The position numbers were made by a program, and so were the translations under genes. A stretch of DNA of 64,000 nt from Caenorhabditis elegans (Eukaryota > Nematoda > Chromadorea > Rhabditida > Rhabditidae). The stretch lies in contig NC_003281.10 of NCBI RefSeq assembly GCF_000002985.6, positions 62,001 through 126,000 of the forward strand, given 5' to 3'. Below are positions 45,209-55,555 of this stretch, in pieces. Each line of letters opens with the position of its first letter. Position 1 is the first letter of the stretch. Under the pieces are notes generated by a model, which saw nothing but the letters and a program-made list of their open reading frames with translations, was not told the DNA's origin and did no database searches.

Positions 45209-45843
45209 ATCTTCAAATCCTTGAGCGCTCTATCCGCAAAGTCTTCTCTATCAATTAATTTTTCCTGTTCATTGTGGATCACATTCGAATTACCATTTGC
45301 AGCAGTAATATATCTGCTTGTAGTTCCACTCAAATTCATTTCGACTTCATCTTTCCTCAAGTACAAATCGATGCAATCAAAACGTAATCCAAATTTATCG
45401 ACAGCACTTCTCAAACTGCGACAGACTTTTCTCGCTCTTAGTCTGTAACACATAATGTTTAATGCAATATGAGCATTTCAGAAAACAAATGAATAGAATT
45501 GTGCCAAAGAATAATTATTTCTTAAACTCTACACAGCACATTCAATAATCAGTTTTACTTTTTACAGAGGAAATACGACACTTTACATGGCTCCTGCGTT
45601 GGGACACGCGGAATATAAATAACAAATCTAGGCCACAACACAATTTCTAGGTCATATTCATTTAACAAAACATTTATTCTAAATTCGTTTTTTTTCTCTA
45701 AAAGTTAAAGAAAACTGGAACAGAGAAAGTTCATAAAAATATTTTTTTCCGGTTTCCTATGCAATAAATGAAAGTTTTTTTGAAATATTTAAAGAAAAAA
45801 AACTATAATAACTTACAGATCCAAATGCTCCATTTTTTACAAC
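44824..45843 (-). CDS. F-box / FTH (DUF38) domain protein, possibly shortened
   Basis: Member of the large nematode F-box A family, whose proteins recruit substrates to SCF ubiquitin ligases. Exons 45843-45827 and 45442-44824 join in phase to give 211 aa. The start MEHLDLLRARKVCRSLR matches only the second half of an F-box, and a stop codon lies two codons upstream of this ATG, so the first F-box helix is missing or encoded by an exon I did not find. The FTH region holds HVKEIELWNFGFDEVLTILS, LEQWGNAEEF and a final HFFHFKCFTIDHTDEFPAL. Compared with the related gene at 47322-48185 it ends earlier, at the junction with the inserted tRNA-like element, so its last exon was probably lost. It may be a decaying gene. 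Confidence 0.65.
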
Positions 45844-47321
45844 ACTTGGTTAATGACCAGCAGAGGTATATTGAGGAAAGTTGGCAGTTCTCTGCTGTGT
45901 ATTCAAACCGATATCGGTCATTTTGAAAAGTTCCTGAATATCTAAATATATGATTGGAAAATTGAACCTGGAAAATAAGAAAATTCAATCTAACGAGGAG
46001 AAGTATTAAAAATGAAATGAAACCCAATTCTGGGAATCGAACACACAGAGACTGTAATATGACCGTCATTTACAGGAATCAAAAAAGTTGTTCGAAAGAA
46101 ATTTAAAAACGATTTGAAAATAGTGTTGACAGTTTGGAATACTTTATCAGTTTAACTTTATTTCTTTGTGTCTCTCAATTCTCTCCAATACTTTTTCTTA
46201 TCAGTTCACAACTGGCATGTGGATTTTGAGTTAATAAATATACATTTTTGCATAGATTTTACTATCTGTAATGATATTTCTCTAAATACATAAACCTTCT
46301 TTGAGCTCTACTTCTTGTATATCATTAACTTTTAACAATTAAGTGTATTTCTTACACTTTCAAATGATGCGACTAATTTTACTCCTGTATGAATAGAATG
46401 CATTTTTTTAATTTTCAATAATAAATGAACGAAAATTAAGAAAAAAAATACAAAAATCTCGGACAAAAAGATTTTTTTAAACTTACAATCAAACTGAAAG
46501 GGATCTTTTCATATTCAAAAGAAAACAGTATGAAAGCTCTTGAAGCTCATCACTTTTCCATTATTCTCTATTCTGCTTCCTTAGTTTTCACTTATCATTT
46601 TCCTTTTCACATTTTGCTATCGTTAACTTTTGCAGAGAAACACAAAAAACCTTGTGACTGCGGAATATATGTATTTCCAACATTAAAAATTAGGAATTTT
46701 TTTAATGAACTGTTATAACTGAATTAGATTTATTAATATTTCAAGAAGCTAGATAACCAGACAACAAAGTAAAAACAATTGGGTTTGATAAAAAATTATG
46801 CCAGTTTTCCATCAATCTTTTGTTCTATATCAGCCCACTCAATACAGTTAATGACGTCATTGCTTTTGCGTTTCGATTTTGGCCTGAAAACAAAATAAGA
46901 TTATTTGTAGGTTGAATTGAAAATGAACTCCTCAAAAAAAGTTGTATAGTAACTCTAAAGAGAAAAATCGTCAAAAGAAGAGTGCCTATATTTCTGAAAA
47001 TTGCTGGAACTTGGTTTTAGCGTCAAGGATTTGTAATAAATTGTGATCAGCCCAATCACATCAAAGTGTCATTGAAAAACACTGAAGACCATCTATAGTC
47101 TGAAAATCCTGGTAAGACACACACCAAAAGAGAAAAGTGACTGCCTTTGAAGTGTCTTTTGATTTATTCACAGTAATAGAACAAAAAACATACACGAGAA
47201 TTGGCTTTATTTATTTAAAAAAAAACAGAAGCAACATTAAAAATTACAAAATCGCGGAAAACAAATTTTTCAGACTGTTTCACATACAATCAAACTGACA
47301 GAATCAGATGGGAATGGATTT
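45844..47321. other. AT-rich DNA between two FTH genes
   Basis: No convincing gene. A minus-strand stretch near 46021-46080 contains GTGTTCGATTCCCAG, a B-box/T-loop-like word. Another near 46798-46885 reads like a short terminal exon (NDVINCIEWADIEQKIDGK then stop, preceded by an acceptor) but has no partner. Both are noted only. Confidence 0.4.
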
Positions 47322-48185
47322 TCACAATCTTCTCACATTCAATTGAAAATGATTTGAATTAAACTTCCAAAGCGAAATATCGAATGTGTCGTTACCATTT
47401 GGAAATTCAATCTTAAATACGTTTCCACCAGTGTAGTCCGGTTTGAATACTTTTGCAATTTCAATCGGATTTGACTTTGAATTTGCCAATTTTAAATCGC
47501 AACTTTGGAATGTACTTCTTCTTAAAAGATCCTGAAGAAAAATTAATTGAATGAAAAACAGGGTTATCTTACATCTCTCATTTGTATTGCAGCCTGTGCT
47601 GGAAATTCGTCAGTGTAGTCAACAGTGAAACATTTGAAATGAAAAAAATGAACAATCATTGTACTGGCAATCTTAGAACCATCAATTTTAACTACTTCTG
47701 CATTTTTCCATTGCTCCAATTGGGTTATACGTTCAAAACGGTCTATTGACTTCATTGACTCCATACATATTAATTTAATAGTTTTGAGCTCTTTAGCATC
47801 AAACCATGAAAGAATCGTAAGGACTTCATCAAAACCGAAAAACCAAAGTTCTATTTCTTTTACATGAATACATTTTTCGGCTTTGAAAATCTTAATGAAA
47901 GTTGTAACAATGTCGCATCTATTTCCCGAATAGTTCGAAATTACAATTTTCCCTGCGTGCTTCGATAATATCTTAAAATCCTTGGCCGCTTTTTCCACAA
48001 AGTTTTCTCCATCAATCAACTTTGTCTGTTCATTGTGAATTACAATCGAACTCGAACTGCCATTTGCTGCAGTATTAAATATCTCGACTTTATCTTTCCA
48101 CAAGCGTAACCTGATGCAATCAAAACGTAATCCAAATTTATCGACAGCAGTTCTCAAACTGCGACAGACTTTTCTCGCTCTCAGT
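47322..48185 (-). pseudogene. FTH (DUF38) gene truncated at its 5' end
   Basis: Exons 48185-47573 and 47531-47322 join in phase and encode about 275 residues ending NHFQLNVRRL, including the FTH block HVKEIELWFFGFDEV, LEQWKNAEVVK and a C-terminal piece (DLLRRSTFQSCDLKLAN) that the paralogue at 44824 lacks. The first complete residues, LRARKVCRSLRTAVDKFG, match the end of an F-box. The exon needs two bases from an upstream exon, as in the paralogue. The upstream intron is alignable to the paralogue as far as 48374, where the hairpin-ended element begins, and no F-box exon is present before it. The body is open, so inactivation is inferred from the missing 5' end only. Confidence 0.7.
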
Positions 48186-48572
48186 CTGTAATAAATAAAT
48201 CTTATTTGGGTGTGGCTATGAAGTTACTTTTTAGAAAATCTCCTCTATTGATATTTTAGCTTGGAATGCAAAATAAGCCTTTTTTGAAATCGGAATGAAT
48301 AGAATTGTGCCAAAGAACAAATATTTCTTAAATTCTGCGCAGCACATTTAATGTTTAATTGTACTTTTACAAAGGACTAGCGGGCCCTGCGGGCCCGCCA
48401 GTTGTAGGGGGTGTAAGGCGAGTCCCCTTGCCGGGCGTAGGTTCTCGGCTTCGCCTCGAACCTGTTAGAGGGTTTGTGAAAATTTCAGTAGGTCAATGGG
48501 AGTCTTCTTAATTTTTGAGTTCGGTTTGACCAAAAACAGATGCACCCGATGAATCAGTTAAAGCTGAGTTTT

Positions 48573-48980
48573 GATTGATTGAAGTTTGAGGAGGCTTTAT
48601 ATTAGGGGAGACGTACCCATATTTTGTATAAAATTGAGTATTTCTATTCGAATCCCGATTACTCACAAAAAACAAAAAAATTTATCACTTGGCAGAATTG
48701 AACCAACTACCAAAAGTCCTGCAGTCATACGCACTAACCACACGGCCATGCGGGAGACACCTCAAACTGGGATGTAGGGAAGAAAATTTTCTGGAGGAAG
48801 TCGTCTTTCGATTCCGCTTTCTTCAATTACTACTATTTGGGGAAGAAGTTCGAAAACCGTTTATCACTGATAAGTCAGCGGAAAACCTAATTTTTGAAAA
48901 TTTTATTACAGCATTGTACTCATCATAAAATTCCCGAAAGGGAGACGTACATTTGAGGGCTATATCTTGTACACAGACAG
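48573..48980. repeat. third copy of the ~408-bp tRNA-like element
   Basis: Matches 43665-44072 with a few differences near its start (GATTGATTGAAGTTTGAGG). It ends at the same TTGTACACAGACAG, but the sequence after it is unrelated to the F-box gene. That end point therefore defines the element boundary. Confidence 0.9.
48689..48758 (-). pseudogene. tRNA-like box, copy 3
   Basis: Identical in A box, B box and downstream T runs to the copies at 43781 and 44553, here in a different sequence context. Confidence 0.55.
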
Positions 48981-50770
48981 ATGTATAGAAAAAAAACAAG
49001 TTTTGGCCTGAAAATTAAAAAAAATAATATCTCTTGGCAGAGCATTGCTAACGCGACGAAACTTCATCTTCCATTAGATAAAATCAAAAACTATGAATCA
49101 AAAATACATTCCGCAAAACTTTAGTGGAAAAAATGTTCAGGAAACCCAGGAAACCACTCCCCCCAATACTAAATTTTTGAATTATTTTTTTCTTGAAAAA
49201 TTTTCCCACTGAACTTTTTACAAATTTTGGATGTCTCGATGCGTCTTGATGAGACCTACACGTCAATTTTTGGAAAACTAAGAAAACTTGAAAACTGACC
49301 GAGTTATGATTGAAAAAGTAGATTCGCGAAAATGGGAAAGTGTGCAAAATGTGGCACTTATTCGTCTTGCTCGGCCGACTCATAAAACTTTTCTTAATTC
49401 TGAGTTGAAAATCGTGTTCAGCGTACTCTTTTACGTGGGGTAGAAAAAAAGGTATCGAAAAAGATGAAGTAGAACTTGAGATAAAGACGAAAAACTACTT
49501 TTTCGGAAAAAAAATTTTTTTTTGGCAAAATGGCATTTTTTGGCCTTTTGTTTCATCACAACTTTTTGTGCAGTTTTTTGCTCCCCCGTGGGGTGAAATA
49601 TTTCTAGTAAGCTGTCAAATATTATAAAATTCAGTCAAACGGCTCTGGAGTTATTAATGAAAACGAAGTGTGACATTTTTTCGCAAGCCAAAAAAAATGC
49701 GAAAAAACGCGAAAAAGGGGCGGAGTCGCCACACTCGGCATTTATTAGAGGCTGCTTGGCAGACCGAATTTTGAAATTCTTTTTTCTCCACATTCACAAA
49801 ATATAGCGACGTGTGTTCATCTAAAAGGGGGTTGATTTTGGAGCATCCTGTCGGCTCCACAAGCGGAAAACCACACCCCGCTTGTTTTTGCGCACACCGA
49901 AGTACTGGCCGAAAACCACTTTAAATTGAAGGAAAATTCGAGTTTATGTTCAAAACGTTTGAAACTCGAAACTTAAGGTCTCCTTTTCAATACCTATCCA
50001 TAGTATCTAAATTTGTAGTGATATCTCTATCCGCTATTTTAAAAACGATAATTAAAGTTTTGCCAAAATTTCTGCACCTCCCCCCTTTTCTCACACACAC
50101 ACACCCACCTCCCCTTTTCATATTTGGTGTGTTTTCGGCCACATTTTCACCATTGTTTCGGTCAAATCTCCGTTAGTCTTGCTCCTTTTTCAAATTTTTT
50201 TTTGGAAAAATGTTCATCACATCGAGAGGAAGCGGAAAATATAATTTTTTGTTTCAAAAAAGGTAAATAATAGTCTCAAAAATCGACAAAATGAACACTT
50301 CTTTCAAACAATTTACATTTTTCCATAAAATTCACAAACTTTCCACTATCGTTCCGGTTTTTATGTTAAATTTAGAATTAATATAATGATTTAAAATGGA
50401 ATCTCAAATCACAGCTCGATCCGATCATTTTTCGCGGAGATAGGGTATTTAATTTTTTCACATGGAAATCCAGTTTTCCTTTGTTCCTGGACAAGTTTTC
50501 AACTAAAATTGTGATTTTATGTTTTAATTTTGATAATTTTCATTGAAGCAAGGTAGACAAACTAAATTTGGTCGGTCTTGACAATTTTCAGCACATTGGT
50601 GGAAGTTTTGAGCTTCCAGGCCTTCCCAGAAGGTGATATGTTTCAATTTTTGTTATTTTTTAAAATAATAACCGCCGTATTATTGTACTTTTACGCCAAT
50701 TTCAAAAATTATTTAATTTTTCTCAAACTCCTACTATGAGCAAAGTTATGACGGATTGAAGTCTTAGTGC
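48981..50770. other. AT-rich interior of the hairpin-ended element
   Basis: No coding exon recognised on either strand. It includes a CA-rich stretch CACACACACACACCCACC at about 50093 and a block similar to other noncoding worm repeats (GGGGCGGAGTCGCCACACTC near 49719). Confidence 0.45.
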
Positions 50771-50779
50771 ATAACTCCT

Positions 50780-51856
50780 CACAGGCCGCCTCTCCTCACA
50801 AGAGGCTGCATGCGTGCGGGTGGCTGGAAAATGTTTTCTTTCCAAAAAAAAACATAGAAAGGCACTTTAACTCTAAGAAGAAGTTCACTTTGAACATATA
50901 CTTCAGGCATTGCAGGCCGGAGGCCTGCTGTGCGATTACAACTGTTTCAAGCCCAGATTGTCTGGATTAAGTGCCGCAGGCACTCTTACTCTTAGAAGAC
51001 GCAGTCAACCTTAAATCATTATACCAAGGCAGGCCGGAGGCTTGATATGCGATTACTCTTAGATAAGTTTGATTTAGAAAGCTTTTATTATTTTCAGTTT
51101 TCTAAAACAATCCCCATTCCCGAAGGGCTGGGGGCCCACAGGCGTTCACGATTTTCCAAAAAGTAGATATGTTATTCACTCGAACCTAACAACCAGGTTC
51201 GAGGGCCGCAGGCCCGAACACTCTTGGAAACTATGGGCTGGCTTTGATCCTATCCTAAGCAGATATGTTATTCACTCAAGCCTAATAACCAGGTTTGAGG
51301 GCCGCAGGCCCGAATACTCTTGAAAACTGTGGGCTGGCTTTAATCCTATTCCAAGCAGGGCTGTTATTCACTCAAGCCTAATAACCAGGTTTGAGGGCCG
51401 CAGGCCAGAATACTCTTGAAAACTGTGGGCTGGCTGTAATCCTATTCCAAGCAGAGCAGGCCGTATTCATGAGTTTTCCTTTTCCTTCACTGTTTTTTGT
51501 AGTTCACAGTGATGATTGAAGGCACGCATATATTATTGATAAAACATTCAAATTATTCTTGAACAAAAACTCAGCCTAAAATGATTGTACAGTGTTGGTT
51601 CTGGAGCAACGAAACAAAGTTTAAAGATATTTCACTTTACACAATAAGAGCTTCGAGGCGAAGCCTTGAACCTGAATAGTCAGGTTTTCTAAACATATAC
51701 CCCACTCCCGAAGGAATTTCAAGGAGATCTCGAATAACCCCATACCAGGTTAGAGGCGAAGCCGAGAACCTTCGCCAGCTACCTTGCTAATAACTTAGAG
51801 CGAATTAACCCTATCCCCATTCCCGAAGGGCTGGCGGGCCCATAGGCCCGCTAGTC
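50780..51856. repeat. cluster of short GC-rich palindromes
   Basis: At least nine short self-complementary words interrupt AT-rich DNA: GGCCGGAGGCC near 50915, GTGCCGCAGGCAC near 50971, CCCGAAGGGCTGGGG near 51119, GGTTCGAGGGCCGCAGGCCC near 51197, TTCGAGGCGAAGCC near 51652, GAGGCGAAGCCGAGAACC near 51752 and CCCGAAGGGCTGGCGGGCC at 51823. They share the pattern of a few complementary GC bases around a 2-4 base centre. Confidence 0.75.
51165..51455. repeat. three tandem copies of a 96-bp unit
   Basis: GTTATTCACTC recurs at 51171, 51267 and 51363. Each unit contains an AACCAGGTT(C/T)GAGGGCC palindrome followed by GGGCTGGCTTTAATCCTATTC. Confidence 0.9.
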
Positions 51857-53277
51857 TTTTATATTTGATCATGCTAAACAGTTTTATAAAATAAAAAAGA
51901 ATGACTCCATATGATTTTGCCGTACTTTTGAATTTTTTAGAATAAACTTCCGGACAAGCTAGCATACTTTTTTGGCATTTTCTGGTATAAATGACAATTC
52001 TAAACAGTTTTATGAAAGAAAAAAGAAGCAATTCATATGATTTCCCGTACTTTTGGAATTTTGAAAATTACAGTTTTTGGCCAAATATTGCATTCAAAAA
52101 GGAAACTTTTTTTGTTTTTTGAAATGAATATTGTAGTTACAGAGATAAACTCATCTAAAAGAAGAAACAATTTGCTATTTATCTAGTCAGGACAATTTTT
52201 TCTGCATAAATATAACCGAGGTAAAATAATTTTTTTGGAATTCGGAATAAAATTTCACAGCTTAAACTGGAATTTCAGTCAAATTTTGAACGGCAAGAAA
52301 AAAAGAAAAAAAAGGTCAAATTTTGAAGCTACTTTTTTGATTATGTTTCAGAAATTTTGGATGTTTTTAGATAGTTTCGAAGAGAATTTTAAATTTTTGA
52401 AATTTTCAATAAATTGACATTTGAATAACTAGAGTTTCAGTCAACTCTAATTTTCTCATTGATTATATTTAAAAATTAGAGTTCCACAAATTTCAAGTAA
52501 AACCAAAAATGTATCCAGTGTACCGTATTTTCTCTTCCAGTTATTCTAGTCAGTTTCTCATTTGCCCCTGACACCTGTTCTTCACAAGCCCCTCGCGTGC
52601 CCATAACTGTGACATAGAAGCAGAGAAAGAGAGGGTCGGTGCCTGGCCCATCAGTCGACGGCACCTACCCCCCTCCGCTCCATGTTTATCTTGTTATCTC
52701 TAACCGTCTCCAGTTTTACAGTACCCTCTCGAAGTTGTAAAAGGACTCTTCTCTTGTTTTTTCCAAGTTTGAATCTCATAGATATGATATTATTTTTCTG
52801 ATATCATTTTTGGATTCTGATCAGCCCATAGAATTCTACAAAGAAATTTTTTGTGGACTCTGAGTCATGTGGATTTGCCCCAAATTTCCAATCGAATATT
52901 TGCTAGGATCAGAATCTCTGGATCGGCTTGCTCAACTAGGTCTGAGAGCTCGAGTTCGCCCAGATCAATCTAATGGTAGAAGCCTGTAGTCTATAAGTTT
53001 CGGGCCTGTTTTCTGACCCCTTAACTGCCATAACATTCACATCTGTCGCGGGACACCCTTAGAGAAGCAGAGAAAGAGGGGGTGGTGCCAGGGCCCTCTG
53101 CATCTCTGTGACCTCCTAATTTACAGTCTCTCAGAACCTTCACACAGTTTCGAAATCAGTTGTTTCTGGCCTAAAATTTCTGCGATTTTCCCAAATTTAC
53201 TGATCCGATGACTATTCCCAAGAACCCGCAAAGTTTGTCTTTACCTTCTTTCCTTTTAATTACCTAATAAATTTCAG
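51857..53277. other. intergenic DNA upstream of the first TAZ1-KIX gene
   Basis: AT-rich to about 52500, then of more even base content. Two similar blocks, GAAGCAGAGAAAGAGAGGGT at 52617 and GAAGCAGAGAAAGAGGGGGT at 53065, each sit by a GTGCC(T/A)GG word. The first exon and promoter of the gene at 53278 should be here, but I could not identify a matching start. Confidence 0.4.
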
Positions 53278-54494
53278 CCTTACACCTCTCCAACATTCGC
53301 ATCGTACAACCACCTTCCGAAGAAGATTTGGCGCTATCTACTCTCTCCCGCCAGCTCGGGCTCATGCTCCACGCCGAACGATGTCAGGTGAGTTACTGGA
53401 AAGACTCACTGGGGAACTTAGTCATTTGGCATGAGGGATACGTGATAGGCTGAGCTGAAAACCTAGAAGTTCTGTATCTCTGCGAGCTAGCATGGAATTG
53501 GAAAAAATCAGCTGAGGACTTTGTATCAGGGTTGTAGTGCAACTTGCTTAAGGAGTTCTAGAGCGTGTGCGGGGGCCGAGATGGAGGCTTTAGCGTCCCA
53601 GTTGTGATCTTGACTCCCTATAGAGCGCCTTGGGCTCCTGGCCGCGCGCTCCTAAAGCCCAATGCTTCCTAATCCAGGTACAAAGTCTGCTGAGAAGCAT
53701 GCATTTTCCAATTATAGTCAGCAAAGGTATCAAGCTTGAAAAGTGTTCAGATATCTCGGATCTTCTAAAGACTCGATTCTCTAGTTTGATTTTGCAGATC
53801 GCTGAGCAATGTCCTGTTCCGCAGTGCTCCACGATGAAGGAGGTGATCGGGCATATGATGACGTGTTGGAATGGGTTTCAGTGTCCCTGTAAGTTCAGAA
53901 GAGCCCCCCCCCCCCCCCCCCCAATAGTAACCTTATCCCTTCAATTTCAGCCGAACACTGCACTTCGTCTCGTATGGTCATCCACCATTGGACACGCTGT
54001 ACCAATGCGGAATGCCCGATTTGTGGAGCACACAGGACTGCACAGAATATGAACGCGTTGAGCACAATTCCTATCGTCAAGGATCCCGAGCCAAGACCTC
54101 CAGGAACCTCACAACCGTGGCACAGTGAAGTTCCGAAAACCGATAGAGAGGCAGTTATTGAGAGAATCTCCAAACACATCATGCTCCATCCGCAAAGATT
54201 CGAGCCAATTTGGAAGATAAAGGAGGACGCGAGGGCTGCTGAGCTTCAGATTTTTGAAGCAGCGGGGAGTAGGGATGAGTACTACCGCATGGTTGAGGAG
54301 CGAGCTCCCCGCGAGCAGGACAAAGCTCCTGAGGGCCCTGGCCAGGAGGCACAAAAAGAGGAGAAGGGGGCTGGAGGTAGACTTTTAGTCAGGTGTAATT
54401 TAAGTAATATGGAAGATTTTCAGAGGAAGATCCTGATGAGGTGTTTGATCATATGGAAGGCACTTCCAAGGACTTCCAGGGCTCCACAGACTGA
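53278..54494 (+). CDS. TAZ1-KIX protein, CBP/p300-related (paralogue 1, 5' end not found)
   Basis: Carries the two protein-binding modules of the CBP/p300 coactivator without bromodomain or acetyltransferase. Exons 53278-53387, 53678-53888, 53951-54376 and 54424-54494 stay open over about 272 codons. TAZ1 parts: SRQLGLMLHAERCQ, CPVPQCSTMKEVIGHMMTC and EHCTSSRMVIHHWTRC with CPIC. KIX parts: WHSEVPKTDREAVIERI, AAELQIFEAAGSRDEYYRM. The end MEGTSKDFQGSTD mirrors the neighbour's. Exon 1 needs one base from an upstream exon that I could not find. Within exon 2, 24 codons (53726-53797) extend the TAZ1 loop beyond the paralogue and end in TTTTGCAG like a retained intron; splicing there would shift frame. 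So this copy may be decaying. Confidence 0.78.
53904..53922. repeat. 19-base C homopolymer
   Basis: A run of 19 C (G19 on the minus strand) inside the 62-bp intron of the first TAZ1-KIX gene. Confidence 0.9.
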
Positions 54495-55555
54495 TGATCG
54501 CCAGCTTCACAGAATCTCAAATTGCAATACTTCTCATTTTAAGGACTTCTTTACAATGACTTTTTCTTATGTTAATTGACATTTTTATATCATTGCTCAA
54601 AAAAAGTATAGAAAACCAGTAGAATAAAAAAACAAAAAAAAATTTTGTTCAGAACTGGGTGAAGGGCTACTTGAAACTTCAGTATTTGGAAAAAAGTAAA
54701 AAATTCTGAAAGAACCTTTTCAGTAGATTCTTAGTCGGCTTCAGCATCACAGCTTTGGTCCCTTTGCACCACAATTGCCCCCATGGCCTTGCGGGGAATC
54801 TAGGAGGTACGGGACCCAGGAGGTACGGGCCCCCACAGGTATGGTCCTCACAGGAACGGGCCCACATGTACGGGACCTAAGAGGTACGGGTCCCTACACG
54901 AGCTCCACAGACATGGTCCTTTCGGGTACGGGGTCCACAGGAACGAGAACCACAGATATGGCCCAAAAAGTACGGCCTCACATCTACTGCCCCTACAGCT
55001 ACAGGCTTCCGAAGATTTAGCCCCACACGTACGGGCCCCACAGCTTCGGGCCCACAGCTTCAAGCCCCTAATAAGCTATGGTCCCTTCCAACACAGACAA
55101 AGCTCTTGGGCTCGCGGTCCTTATCATTCTGCTCCAACACGCCATGCGTGGGCCAGCTCCACATTATCACCCGTCATTCAAAACGGTTCCAGATACTTTG
55201 TCCAAAAACTCGTTCAAAATTGCGATACATATCACGCAACACACTTTTTATGGGAAAATGTGTGATTGAGAAACACAAGCCGGTGCCGGGGGGGTCTCCC
55301 GCTCTGTGTCTCTGAGACTCCTATACATTTACTGTGTATATTGAATAAAATCAATGTATGTGTGTCCAATTTTGCGTGGGCTTGGTACAGCTCATTCATA
55401 GCGTGACACTGGTTCCAGATACTTTGCCAATTGGTGTATTTAAAGAAGTGTGCCAAATTATTTCATTCATTTCCTTAAATTTTCTTTTAAAATTTGAAAT
55501 TCGTTGCGTTTTCAGCATCTCCTGGTTCTACTCCAACTTTTGACCCATTCTAGAA
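54495..55555. other. DNA between the two TAZ1-KIX genes, with degenerate minisatellite
   Basis: From about 54795 to 55075 a degenerate unit of roughly 17-22 bases recurs, built on GGTACGGGACC, CCACAGGTACGGGCCC and CACATGTACGGGACC variants. The remainder has no exon. An AATAAA at about 55343 is far from the upstream stop, so its use is uncertain. Confidence 0.65.

Larger units (their letters stand above)
48375..51856. mobile_element. 3.5-kb element with hairpin-shaped terminal inverted repeats
   Basis: The left end at 48375-48402 reads GACTAGCGGGCC, CTGC, GGGCCCGCCAGT. The right end at 51831-51856 reads CTGGCGGGCCCATAGGCCCG and CTAGTC, its inverse. Each end is also self-complementary. Just inside, the left has GGTTCTCGGCTTCGCCTCG and the right has AGAGGCGAAGCCGAGAACC, again inverted. 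The interior holds the third tRNA-like copy, AT-rich DNA and a cluster of GC-rich palindromes. I found no transposase. The left end interrupts an FTH gene. Whether this is one element or two related inserts is open. Confidence 0.55.

Noticed and set aside
45122-45448. 108-aa plus-strand open frame
   Set aside because: Antisense shadow of the F-box/FTH exon on the minus strand.
46798-46885. Terminal-exon-like piece on the minus strand (INCIEWADIEQKIDGKLA then stop)
   Set aside because: It has a good acceptor, but I found no upstream exon and no family match, so it is not called a gene.
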